From contig NZ_JACVBX010000006.1 in assembly GCF_014852585.1 (NCBI RefSeq), positions 1 through 64,000 of the forward strand: a DNA stretch of 64,000 bases, in the 5' to 3' direction. How positions within the stretch are numbered: the stretch's first letter is position 1; every line of letters starts with the position of its first letter. This stretch comes from Pseudomonas sp. PDM18 (GTDB lineage: Bacteria; Pseudomonadota; Gammaproteobacteria; Pseudomonadales; Pseudomonadaceae). This document shows, piece by piece, positions 7,136 through 14,601 of the stretch. Below the pieces are notes generated by a model. It saw only the letters and a list, made by a program, of their open reading frames with translations, had not been told where the DNA came from and made no database searches. The translations under genes were made by a program, and so were the position numbers.

Positions 7136-7528
7136 TCAAAACTCCTGCCTGGGCTTAACGGCGGAACGGCACAGCGCGTGCTCGATGGCCCGCTCCAGTT
7201 CGTCCAGGCGAATGGGTTTGAGAAGAGCCGGGTACGGCACGCTGTCGTCCACCACCCGCGGTCCGGAAGAAGACAGGCCCAGCACGCGCATGAGCGGCCG
7301 CACCGGCAGACAGGCTTCAACCAGTACGCCGGCGGTGTGCGGGCCGGTAAGCTGCTCGTCGAGCAGAAAGAGGTCGATCACGGCGGCGGAATTCAGATGC
7401 TCCAGCGCCGCCTCCAGTGACGAAGCGCTGAATACGGCATGGCCCTGGTCGAGCAGGTACTGCTCCAGGCGCCAGAGTTCGTCGGCTCGCTCTTCGAGGA
7501 TCAGGATGGAAGCTTCGCGCAGGTTCAT
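7136..7528 (-). CDS. Stand-alone response-regulator receiver domain
   Basis: 130 residues, CheY-like with no output domain. The start MNLREASILILEERADELWR is preceded by AAGGAG; a longer frame to 7639 is not supported. The phospho-acceptor is the Asp in IDLFLLDEQLTG (about residue 57). The switch Ser is in VLGLSSSG and the conserved Lys in LLKPIRL near residue 107. The usual acidic DD pair is EE here, so metal binding may be altered. No histidine kinase lies nearby, and the partner is unknown. Confidence 0.8.
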   Translation of the reverse strand: MNLREASILILEERADELWRLEQYLLDQGHAVFSASSLEAALEHLNSAAVIDLFLLDEQLTGPHTAGVLVEACLPVRPLMRVLGLSSSGPRVVDDSVPYPALLKPIRLDELERAIEHALCRSAVKPRQEF

Positions 7529-7868
7529 GCCGGTCTCCTTGGTTCCGGAGAGATACCCAGCAACTTCCGCGCCTGCATTTGCGCTGAGTCCACGATCCGC
7601 GCCAGAGCGGTTACGGACTGAATTGATCGCACCGTGCAATCAGCATTGCGCACGATGGTGGCCTCCCGTCGATGCAATTCGCCCGAGCGCAGCGGCGCTC
7701 CTGTCGGGCTGACCGCGCGTACCGCTCTCCTTTGAGCCACATCGAAGGGAGCTACCTCTGCGAAAATACCGACCTGTCACCCTCACCCTGCGGCCCGTGC
7801 GAGCGAGCAAAAAAAGCCCGGCGCAAGACCGGGCCTTTTGTTTCGGGTTACGGATATGGGACCGGCGA
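7529..7868. other. Intergenic region upstream of the receiver gene
   Basis: 340 bases. It contains the terminator of the preceding minus-strand operon (7809-7839). The rest should hold the promoter for the receiver-cinA operon, but no convincing box was seen. Open frames here have no ribosome binding site or family resemblance. Confidence 0.4.
7809..7839 (-). terminator. Intrinsic terminator of the pfpI-like operon
   Basis: Read on the minus strand, AAGGCCCGG and CCGGGCTTT form a nine-pair stem (one G-U pair) around TCTTGCG. It runs straight into a T-tract (complement of the A-run 7809-7815), about 30 bases after the stop at 7869. Confidence 0.85.
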
Positions 7869-8066
7869 TCAGCAGGGACGGCCCTCATCGCCAAGCCCGG
7901 CGATGTCGGGATCGCTGGGCAAGACTTCCGGCTCGTCCATGTGCGTCTTGGGCGTTGATAGCTGGTCTTCGCGGTTATCGCCACGGCGGCTCCATTCCGG
8001 ATGCAATTCGCCTGGTATGTTCTGCCGGCCACTTTGGCTGCCGGTGCGCGGTTCGTTCTGGCTCAT
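7869..8066 (-). CDS. Small hydrophilic protein (65 aa)
   Basis: MSQNEPRTGSQSGRQNIPGE at the start, rich in Asp, Glu, Pro, Ser and Arg, with no hydrophobic segment. It is probably disordered and ends GLGDEGRPC. GGAGGAG precedes the ATG by eight bases. It is the last gene before a strong terminator and follows the 58-residue gene by about 50 bases, so it is likely in the operon of the DJ-1/PfpI gene. Function unknown. Confidence 0.6.
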   Translation of the reverse strand: MSQNEPRTGSQSGRQNIPGELHPEWSRRGDNREDQLSTPKTHMDEPEVLPSDPDIAGLGDEGRPC

Positions 8067-8115
8067 ATCGGTTCTCCTCCGAGAGCGGCCTAACCGGCTT
8101 TCCAGGGCCAACCCG

Positions 8116-8292
8116 TCAAGGACGTTCGATCTGGATTTTGGTGATGTCCGCCGGGTTGGCCTCGGCGTGACGCGACTGCACGTAGAAGCGCGCCTGGTCC
8201 GGCGTCAGCGAGCCCGAAAAGCTGTTCACCTCGATGCTGTAGGGCTGGTCGTAGAGCCGGTAATTAACGGTGAAGGTGCGGGTTTCGCTCAT
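8116..8292 (-). CDS. Small conserved hypothetical protein (58 aa)
   Basis: MSETRTFTVNYRLYDQPYSI, then EVNSFSGSLTPDQARFYVQS and an IQIERP end. AGGAG sits eight bases before this ATG. An alternative in-frame ATG at 8313 overlaps the stop of the DJ-1/PfpI gene as ATGA, which also argues for co-transcription. It is soluble, with a predicted beta strand then helix. Function unknown. Confidence 0.65.
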   Translation of the reverse strand: MSETRTFTVNYRLYDQPYSIEVNSFSGSLTPDQARFYVQSRHAEANPADITKIQIERP

Positions 8293-8309
8293 GGGATTCT
8301 CCTGTTCAG

Positions 8310-8870
8310 TCATGCGGCCTTGAGTGCTTCGCCCAGTGCCTCGTTGAACGCCTGCAGGTCTCCAGGATTGCGCGAAGTGATGAGCGTCCAGCCCTTGGCC
8401 GGGCACACCTCCACCGGGGCGTCGCGCCAGTCGGCGCCGGCGTTCACCAAGTCGGTTCGCACGCTGGCATAGGAGGTCAGCGATTTCTCGGAGACCACAC
8501 CGGCGTCGATCAGCAGCCAGGGGCCGTGGCAAATGGCGGCGATGGGTTTTCCGGCTTCGCTGAATTCCTTGACCAGCCTCTGCGCGTCCGCGTCCTGGCG
8601 CAGGATGTCGGCATTCACCGTGCCGCCGGGGATCACCAGCAGGTCGTAGTCGCCAGCCTTGAGGCCATCGAGCTTCGTGTCAGAGTTCACCTGGACGTCC
8701 TTCTCGCTGTCGTGCACCCAGGTCTGCGCCGGGCCGCCCTTCACGCTGGCGTGAGTCACTGTGGCGCCCTGCGCTTTCAGGGCGCGCATCGGCTCGAGCA
8801 GTTCATCGCGTTCGATGCCGGCATTGGCGGTGATGAACAGGACGTTCCTGCCTTGCAGATTATCAGTCAT
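8310..8870 (-). CDS. DJ-1/PfpI family protein (general stress protein 18 type)
   Basis: 186 residues. NVLFITANAGIERDELLEPM at the N-terminus, LLVIPGGTVNADIL near residue 85, and the nucleophile elbow AAICHGPWLLIDAG near residues 115-128, with Cys followed by His as in PfpI/YhbO/GATase-1-like proteins. Members act as chaperone-like deglycases or stress hydrolases. GAGGAGG lies before the ATG at 8870. The frame stays open upstream to 9053 only because it continues into a decayed CBS-domain sequence (see 9000-9100), which is not part of this protein. Confidence 0.88.
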   Translation of the reverse strand: MTDNLQGRNVLFITANAGIERDELLEPMRALKAQGATVTHASVKGGPAQTWVHDSEKDVQVNSDTKLDGLKAGDYDLLVIPGGTVNADILRQDADAQRLVKEFSEAGKPIAAICHGPWLLIDAGVVSEKSLTSYASVRTDLVNAGADWRDAPVEVCPAKGWTLITSRNPGDLQAFNEALGEALKAA

Positions 8871-8999
8871 GGATATGCCTCCTCGGGAGGAGGACGCCGC
8901 CGGGGCACCCTCCTCGCGGATGGTTGTGATCGTTACGGTTCCAGACGCCCGCGCCACTGAGCGCAGGAGGTTGGCACTGAGCCTGTCGGCATTGCAGCT

Positions 9000-9100
9000 G
9001 GCGACATTGGTCAGGGAGACGATGCCCACCAGACGCTTCTCCGGGTTGACCACGGCCGGGCGGTGCTTTCGGTCTGCGCCATGTTCTTCGTCACATCGTC
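9000..9100 (-). pseudogene. Decayed CBS-domain gene relic
   Basis: On the minus strand one frame reads DDVTKNMAQ (from 9100) and, after a shift, another reads VVNPEKRLVGIVSLTNVA (9053-9000). Together they match the end of the second CBS domain in Pseudomonas CBS-pair proteins, with the stretch between them scrambled. No start, first CBS domain or proper stop remains. The sequence lies just upstream of the PfpI-like gene, whose open frame it artificially extends. Confidence 0.6.
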
Positions 9101-9197
9101 ATGTCGGCCATGGCGCGCTCCTTGTCGGGCTGAGGGGCTGTACTGTTGAGTCCATGTGAGGCCCTGGCTGACCATCATTGCGACGAATGGCCGGCAC

Positions 9198-9662
9198 TCA
9201 GCCCCTGGAGTCACCTTCTTCCTGTTGCTCCTCGCGGTTGGCCACCTTCTGTGGCGAGCCTTCCCCGTCGTGTTCCTCGCCCATTTTCTCGTAGGTCTTG
9301 CGCAGCTTTTGCAGCTCTTCGCTGCCCATGTCGTCCAGTCCCATCAGCACCTGGTGGGCGTGTTTGGTGGTACGCAGGAGCTCGTCGATCTTGATGTGCA
9401 GCGCGTCGGTGTCGCGGTTCTGGGTGCTCTGGATGAGGAATACCATGAGGAAGGTGATGATGGTGGTCGAGGTGTTGATCACCAGTTGCCAGGTGTCGTT
9501 GAAATGGAAGAACGGCCCGCTGAGCGCCCACCCCACCAGTAGCACGCATGCCAGGGCGAAGGTCAGCGGGCGCCCGGACCATTGCGACAACGCCTGGGCG
9601 AAGCGCGAGAAGCTGGCGCCGCCTTTTTTCTCGCCGGGAGATTCATTCGCTGCGTTCGACAT
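9198..9662 (-). CDS. Low-affinity iron permease family protein
   Basis: 154 residues. Two predicted helices: LTFALACVLLVGWALSGPFF (about residues 33-52) and the INTSTTIITFLMVFLIQSTQ segment (about 61-80), the latter running into the NRDTDALHIKIDELLR motif typical of this family (PF04120). The cytoplasmic tail is acidic. Most bacterial members are uncharacterised; the iron-permease label comes from a yeast relative. The start MSNAANESP at 9662 lies inside the end of the 44-residue gene (20-base overlap), so translation is probably coupled. Confidence 0.75.
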   Translation of the reverse strand: MSNAANESPGEKKGGASFSRFAQALSQWSGRPLTFALACVLLVGWALSGPFFHFNDTWQLVINTSTTIITFLMVFLIQSTQNRDTDALHIKIDELLRTTKHAHQVLMGLDDMGSEELQKLRKTYEKMGEEHDGEGSPQKVANREEQQEEGDSRG

Positions 9663-9777
9663 GGACGGTACGCTCGGGGACGGTAATGGTGACTTCACGC
9701 GGCGGCGTGGGCTTTTCCAGGGACTTGCGATTCCGGTTGCCGGGCTTGCCGGCGGAAGCAGTGCGAGGGGCGGTCAT
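9643..9777 (-). CDS. Small basic protein (44 aa)
   Basis: MTAPRTASAGKPGNRNRKSL, then EKPTPPREVTITVPERTVHV and ERSE. GGAGAG lies before the ATG. The first half is basic and proline-rich, the second half could form a beta strand. It overlaps the permease-family gene by 20 bases. A good ECF-type promoter lies 33 bases upstream. Function unknown. Confidence 0.55.
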   Translation of the reverse strand: MTAPRTASAGKPGNRNRKSLEKPTPPREVTITVPERTVHVERSE

Positions 9778-9809
9778 GGTGCGCTCTCCGTGAAAAAGGT
9801 GCCTGACGG

Positions 9810-9839
9810 GTAGAGGCAGCGAGCGCGCCGCGAGTTCAG
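9810..9839 (-). promoter_or_regulatory. AlgU/sigma-E-like promoter
   Basis: Minus-strand CTGAACTC, then TCTAC 19 bases after CTGAAC. The predicted leader to the ATG at 9777 is about 27 bases. Confidence 0.5.
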
Positions 9840-9936
9840 AAAAAACGTGGCCGGGAGACGGGGTCGCCTGCCGGCGCTTCCTCGGCGTGGCCCGCTTCTG
9901 CCCTCCGGTCGCAATCACCGGTAATACACACACGGC

Positions 9937-10230
9937 TCAATACGCGTCGGGGGTGGTTCCTTTCTTCTGGGTGCTGTCGTGGTTCTTGCTCTCCTGCTTG
10001 TCCCTGCTCTCCTGAGACTGCACCTGGCTGTTGTCGTCGGTGCGGCCTTCATCCTTTTGCTTCTGCTGCGAGGCCGGAGGTGTGGGCGCCTGGCCGGGGC
10101 TCTGGCCATGGGGTTTTTCGTTGGTCGGCACTTGCTTGGGGGCCTCGGCGGCGTAGGCCGGTATCAGTCCGATGGACAGCCAGGCCAGTAGAACGACGGC
10201 AACGGGACGGGCGAGTTTGGCTTTGTTCAT
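9937..10230 (-). CDS. Secreted or periplasmic small hydrophilic protein
   Basis: 97 residues. It has a classical signal peptide (KAKLARPVAVVLLAWLSIGL, then IPAYA, cleavage near residue 28). A disordered Gln/Lys/Asp/Ser-rich mature region follows (QQKQKDEGRTDDNSQVQSQE), without cysteines or domains. GAGGAGAG precedes the start. It follows the TPP enzyme by 38 bases and is probably its operon partner. Possibly a stress-protective periplasmic protein; function not known. Confidence 0.7.
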   Translation of the reverse strand: MNKAKLARPVAVVLLAWLSIGLIPAYAAEAPKQVPTNEKPHGQSPGQAPTPPASQQKQKDEGRTDDNSQVQSQESRDKQESKNHDSTQKKGTTPDAY

Positions 10231-10268
10231 GGTGCGGCTCTCCTCGGGTTGAGTCAGCGGGGATTGGA

Positions 10269-12038
10269 TCATTTGCGTGCCAGTAACTGCCGCGCGCTCT
10301 GGCGCAACACGCCCCAGCGGCGCGGGTCGCCGGGCAAGGCGCCAAGCAGGTTGCGCGCCTGCTCGAAGCTGATGTGCGGCGGCAGCGGCGGCACGTCGGG
10401 ATCGGTGAGTACCTCCAGCAGCACCGGGCGGTCGGCCTCGAAAGCTTCCTGCCAGGCCGCAGCCAGATGCGTGGCGTCGGTCACGCGGATGCCGCGAAAG
10501 CCCAGCAACTCGGCATAGCGCGCATAAGGGAAGTCGATGACTTCCTGGGCGGCGGCAAACTCCGGGTCGCCGGCCAGGGCGCGCTGTTCCCAGGTGACCT
10601 GGTTGAGGTCGCCGTTGTTGAGCACCAGCACGATGAAGGTCGGGTTGTCCTTCCAGCGCTTGTGGTACTGCTGCACGGTGACCAGCTCGGCGTTTCCGTT
10701 CATCTGCATGGCGCCGTCGCCAACCATGGCGATCACCGGACGCTCGGGATGCGCCAGCTTGGCGGCCAGCGCGTAGGGCACGCCGCTGCCCATGCTGGCC
10801 AGCTTGCCCGATAACGAACCGAGCATGCCTGGGCGCGCACGCAGGTCGCGGGCATACCAGTTGGTGTGGGAGCCGCTGTCGCCCGCCAGGATCACGTCGT
10901 CCGGCAATTGCGGCGAAAGCTCCCAGAACACCCGCTGAGGGTTGATCGGTTCGGCGGGCGTCATTGCCTGCTCGCGCAGCTCCTTCCAGCTGTCCACCAC
11001 CGCTTTCTCTATGCGGATGCGCCAAGTGCCATGGCGCTTGGGCTTGAGCAGCGGCAGCAAGCGTCGGAGCGTCTCCGCGGCGTCCCCCAGCAACACCTGG
11101 TCGATGGGGTAACGCATGCTGACGTTGCGCGCCTGCAGGTCGATCTGCACTGCCCTGACCTGCCCAGGCTTGGGCAGGAACTCACTGTAGGGAAAGGTGG
11201 TGCCGATCATCAGCAGCGTGTCGCAGCGCTGCATCAGCTCCGCGCTGGCACGGGTGCCGAGCAGGCCGATGGAGCCCGTCACGTAAGGCAGGTCGTCGGC
11301 GACCACCATCTTGCCCAGCAGCGCCTTGGCGACGCCGGCGGACAGCGCTTCAGCCACCGCCTCGACCTCTTCGTGGGCACCCAGCGCACCGGCGCCGACG
11401 AGGATGGCGACCTTGCGCCCGGCATTGAGGATTTCCGCGGCGGCCACCAGCTCGTCTTCGCGAGCGTAGGGCCGTGGTGCGAGGAAGCCGACTCCCGAAT
11501 AGACATAGCCATGCTTGTGCGGTGATTTCTCCGCCGGCATCTGCTGCACGTCGTTGGGGATGATCACGGTGGCGACCTGGCGCTCACTGCAGGCGACCCG
11601 CAACGCCCGGTCGATCACGTGGAGCAGCTGGCTCGGGCTGGCCACGGTCTCGACGTAATTGCTCACGTCGCGGAACAGCGTGTGCAGGTCCACTTCCTGC
11701 TGGTAGTCGCTGCCCAGGGCAGTCACTGCCTGCTGGCCGACGATGGCCAGCACCGGTTGATGGTCCATGCGCGCATCGTAAAGGCCGTTGAGCAGGTGGA
11801 TGGCACCCGGCCCGGAGGTCGCCAGACAGACGCCCACCCCGCCGGTGAACTTGGCGTGGGCACCGGCCATGAAGGCGGCCATTTCCTCGTGACGTACGCG
11901 GATGTAATCGAAGTCCTCGGCGCGTCGGCCGAAGGCTCCCATGATTCCGTTGATGCCGTCGCCGGGATAGCCGAAGACGCGGTGTATACCCCACTGTTTG
12001 AGGCGTTCGAGCAATTGATCGGCGACGGTCTGGGACAT
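10269..12038 (-). CDS. Thiamine pyrophosphate-dependent enzyme (pyruvate oxidase/acetolactate synthase-like)
   Basis: 589 residues, with the three-domain layout of the POX/ALS family. In the N-terminal pyrimidine-binding domain the catalytic Glu lies in RVRHEEMAAFMAGA (residues about 48-60). A central domain includes AILVGAGALG. The C-terminal TPP domain has GDGAMQMNGNAELV followed by NNGDLNQVTWEQ, the metal/diphosphate motif. It most resembles the PoxB-like group that decarboxylates pyruvate to acetate; substrate and electron acceptor are not proven. GGAGG precedes the ATG at 12038. An in-frame extension to 12170 has no ribosome binding site. Confidence 0.85.
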   Translation of the reverse strand: MSQTVADQLLERLKQWGIHRVFGYPGDGINGIMGAFGRRAEDFDYIRVRHEEMAAFMAGAHAKFTGGVGVCLATSGPGAIHLLNGLYDARMDHQPVLAIVGQQAVTALGSDYQQEVDLHTLFRDVSNYVETVASPSQLLHVIDRALRVACSERQVATVIIPNDVQQMPAEKSPHKHGYVYSGVGFLAPRPYAREDELVAAAEILNAGRKVAILVGAGALGAHEEVEAVAEALSAGVAKALLGKMVVADDLPYVTGSIGLLGTRASAELMQRCDTLLMIGTTFPYSEFLPKPGQVRAVQIDLQARNVSMRYPIDQVLLGDAAETLRRLLPLLKPKRHGTWRIRIEKAVVDSWKELREQAMTPAEPINPQRVFWELSPQLPDDVILAGDSGSHTNWYARDLRARPGMLGSLSGKLASMGSGVPYALAAKLAHPERPVIAMVGDGAMQMNGNAELVTVQQYHKRWKDNPTFIVLVLNNGDLNQVTWEQRALAGDPEFAAAQEVIDFPYARYAELLGFRGIRVTDATHLAAAWQEAFEADRPVLLEVLTDPDVPPLPPHISFEQARNLLGALPGDPRRWGVLRQSARQLLARK

Positions 12039-12266
12039 GCGTTCCTCCGTTGTCTTGGGTCGCGAACTGCAGGACACAGGCAATGCGCCCCTGTCTGGAC
12101 CGACCGACCCAATGCCATCGGGTTCACAACAATTCGCCAACGGCGAGGCTTTAACACGCATGTTTTCCACCGTGGTCGGATTCCTACGAACGGCACGCAG
12201 AGGGTTTGAACCGATGGGCGGTAAATCCAGTCCGGATGAATAAGCCCCTCACCATCGGACATCGTC
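12039..12266. other. Divergent promoter region
   Basis: 228 bases between the leftward TPP enzyme and the rightward four-gene operon. On the plus strand TTGAAC (12206-12211) is followed 19 bases later by TCCGG, a fit to the recurring ECF-type element. On the minus strand GTGAAC then TCGGT at 18 bases is a weaker fit facing the TPP enzyme. Confidence 0.4.
12206..12235 (+). promoter_or_regulatory. AlgU/sigma-E-like promoter for the PIG-L/NodS/GT2 operon
   Basis: TTGAACCG, then TCCGG 19 bases after TTGAAC. The predicted leader is about 25 bases to the ATG at 12267. Confidence 0.4.
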
Positions 12267-13286
12267 ATGACCCAGGACGGCCTGAATGCACTGTGCGACC
12301 TACTCCAGGATTTCCAATTGCCGCTGGACGCCGACCAGCAGCAAGCCGCGCTCGGCCATGCCCTGCGCACCCTGAGCGACAGCGGACTCGACCAGTTGCC
12401 GGGCCCGGGAAGCGGCGCCACGCTACGTCGCTGGCAGGCACTGGCGGCGGTAGCCGGCAGCGATCTGTCGCTGCTCAAGCTGTACGAGGGGCACACAGAT
12501 GCACTGGCCATCCTTGACGAGCTGGAGGGTGAAACCCGCCCCGGTACCTGGGCGGTCTGGGCGGCCGAGCCGCCGGGCACCAGCGTGAAGATCGTGGCCC
12601 GCGAAGCCGGGTTCGTGCGCATCAGCGGCCGCAAACCGTGGTGCTCCGGTGCCGTCCTGGTGGAACACGCCCTGGTGACGGCCAAGGACGAGTGGGATCG
12701 CCCTCAACTGATCGCCGTGACCTTGGAGCAACCGGGCGTGACGATTGGCGATGGCGACTGGAATGCCGTCGGCATGGCGGCTACCCGAAGCGCCACGGTT
12801 GATTTCGACGGAGCACTCGCACGCTGCGTTGGCGCACCGCAGGCCTATCTGCAGCGGCCCGGATTCTGGCACGGCGGCGCCGGCATAGCCGCGTGCTGGT
12901 ACGGCGCCGCCAGCCGCCTGGCCAGCTATCTGCGCGATGGCCGGCCTGAAGACCCGCACGCAATGGCTCACCTGGGCGCGGTGGATGCCGCACTGGCCGG
13001 TGCCGCCGGCGCATTGCGCGAATGCGCCAGCTGGATCGACGACAACCCGGATGCAAACTCGGAACTGCCCGCACGCCGCGTACGTGCCCAGGTGGAAGGC
13101 GCGGTCGAGGCCGTGCAATGGCATGTGGGCCACGCCCTGGGGGCCACGCCGTTCTGTCGGGACCTTCGTTTTGCCCGGATTGCCGCCGACCTGCCGGTGT
13201 TCCTCCGCCAGAGCCACGGCGAACGAGACCTGGCGCACCTCGGCCTGCACCTCACCAACCAGCGTCAGGAGCGGTGGTCGCTGTGA
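12267..13286 (+). CDS. Acyl-CoA dehydrogenase-like protein
   Basis: 339 residues, shorter than the usual 370-400. Family traits: WAVWAAEPPG in place of the flavin-contacting TEPxxGSD strand, then FVRISGRKPWCSGAVLVEHA (residues about 122-141), matching the ISGxKxWxSGA region, and a helical C-terminal half. The normal catalytic Glu region is not recognisable, so it may bind FAD and an acyl-thioester but work differently, or be a degenerate member. It is the first gene of an operon whose next genes overlap by four bases each. The ribosome binding site is weak. Confidence 0.65.
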   Translation: MTQDGLNALCDLLQDFQLPLDADQQQAALGHALRTLSDSGLDQLPGPGSGATLRRWQALAAVAGSDLSLLKLYEGHTDALAILDELEGETRPGTWAVWAAEPPGTSVKIVAREAGFVRISGRKPWCSGAVLVEHALVTAKDEWDRPQLIAVTLEQPGVTIGDGDWNAVGMAATRSATVDFDGALARCVGAPQAYLQRPGFWHGGAGIAACWYGAASRLASYLRDGRPEDPHAMAHLGAVDAALAGAAGALRECASWIDDNPDANSELPARRVRAQVEGAVEAVQWHVGHALGATPFCRDLRFARIAADLPVFLRQSHGERDLAHLGLHLTNQRQERWSL

Positions 13287-14026
13287 GCAACACGCTTGAC
13301 CTGATTGCCGGTACACCCGGCACCCCCGCCTCGGCTTGGCAAGCCAGTTCGCAATTGGATCAGCTGCCGCGCATCAGCCGCCACGAGCTGTTGCCACCGG
13401 GACGACGGCTGGTGGTGGTCGCTCCACATCCCGACGATGAGGTGCTGGCCTGCGGCGGCTTGCTGGCAGGCCTTAATGAGGACGTTGAAGTGCTGCTGAT
13501 CTCCGTGACCGACGGTGAAGGCAGCCACCCCGATTCTCCCCGCTGGACACCGGAGCGTCTGCGCAGAGCCCGCCTGGAAGAAAGTCGCGCAGCAGTGCTT
13601 GAACTCGGGCTGGCTGGGCTTCGGTGGCAATGGCAGCGCCTGCATCTGCCGGACAGCGGCGTACAAGCCGCCCTCCTGGCTCACATGCTGATCGAATGGA
13701 TACGCCCTGGCGACCGGGTACTCAGCACCTGGCGGCGGGACGGGCACTGCGACCATGAGGCAACGGGGCTGGCCTGCGCCCAGGTCGCTGCCCGCTGCGA
13801 CGCCCGCCACGTCGAGGCGCCGATCTGGGCCTGGCACTGGGCCCTGCCTGGTGACCCGCGCCTGCCCTGGGCCAGGGGGCGCCGGCTGGATCTCGACCAA
13901 GCGGCGGTGCAACGCAAACGCCGGGCGATTCAGGCGCATGTCAGCCAGCTCGAAGGCCCTCGGCCGATCCTCGATGCGCGCCTGCTGGAGACCCTATTGC
14001 AACCCTTCGAGGTGTACTTCCTGTGA
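13283..14026 (+). CDS. PIG-L/LmbE family N-acetylglucosaminyl deacetylase-like hydrolase
   Basis: 247 residues from a GTG that overlaps the preceding stop as GTGA; CAGGAG lies 11 bases upstream. The zinc motif APHPDDEVLACGG (residues about 48-60) and the later WRRDGHCDHEATG with a zinc His are intact, so activity is expected. Family enzymes remove N-acetyl groups from GlcNAc-containing lipids or thiols such as MshB substrates. Coupled between an acyl-CoA dehydrogenase-like gene and a NodS-like methyltransferase, it suggests deacetylation of an amino-sugar intermediate (inference). Confidence 0.85.
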   Translation: MSNTLDLIAGTPGTPASAWQASSQLDQLPRISRHELLPPGRRLVVVAPHPDDEVLACGGLLAGLNEDVEVLLISVTDGEGSHPDSPRWTPERLRRARLEESRAAVLELGLAGLRWQWQRLHLPDSGVQAALLAHMLIEWIRPGDRVLSTWRRDGHCDHEATGLACAQVAARCDARHVEAPIWAWHWALPGDPRLPWARGRRLDLDQAAVQRKRRAIQAHVSQLEGPRPILDARLLETLLQPFEVYFL

Positions 14027-14601
14027 GCTCACTGACTTCCGGATATTTCGACGAGATGTTCCGTGGTGACCCGGATCCCTGGTCGTTCCGTTCCTCCTGG
14101 TACGAGCGACGCAAGCGCGGACTGATACTCGCCAGCTTGCCGCGCGGCCGGTTCTCCAGCGGCTACGAGCCGGCCTGCGCAAACGGCGAGACCAGCGCCG
14201 AACTTGCTGGCAGGGTCGACTCGCTGCTGTGCAGCGACTTCAGTGTCGAGGCGCTTGCCCTCGCCCGACCGCGCCTGGCCGGGCTGGAGAATGTGCGCCT
14301 GGCCAGGCACTGCCTGCCAGCTGATTGGCCGCAGGAGCGTTTCGACCTGATCGTTCTTGGCGAGCTCGGCTATTACCTGGCATCCGGAGACTGGGCCAAC
14401 CTCTGCCAATGCGCGGCTGCCAGCCTGGAGCCCGGCGGTGTACTGGTTGCCTGCCATTGGCGCCATCCCATCGAGGGCTGCGCGCTAGCGGGCGATGCGG
14501 TGCACGAATACCTGGCACGGGCGCTGCGCACTGCAGCCAAGATCAGCCATGTCGAGCGGGACTTCCGCCTGGAGCTGTGGTTCGACGAGGACGCTGCATG
14601 A
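14023..14601 (+). CDS. NodS-like SAM-dependent methyltransferase
   Basis: 192 residues. GTG start overlaps the PIG-L stop. The N-terminus FDEMFRGDPDPWSFRSSWYE (residues about 9-28) and the later VLGELGYYL, GGVLVACHWRHPIEGC are typical of the NodS family (nodulation N-methyltransferase). The SAM loop, usually GCSxGxxT, here reads EPACANGETSAELA (Gly to Ala at its first position). NodS methylates the free amine left on a sugar after deacetylation, which fits its place after a PIG-L deacetylase (family knowledge plus inference). Confidence 0.8.
   Translation: MSSLTSGYFDEMFRGDPDPWSFRSSWYERRKRGLILASLPRGRFSSGYEPACANGETSAELAGRVDSLLCSDFSVEALALARPRLAGLENVRLARHCLPADWPQERFDLIVLGELGYYLASGDWANLCQCAAASLEPGGVLVACHWRHPIEGCALAGDAVHEYLARALRTAAKISHVERDFRLELWFDEDAA

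Noticed and set aside
7525-7740. 71-codon frame starting GTG in the gap before the receiver gene
   Set aside because: It has an AAAGGAG inside rather than before its start, overlaps the receiver start region and shows no family pattern.
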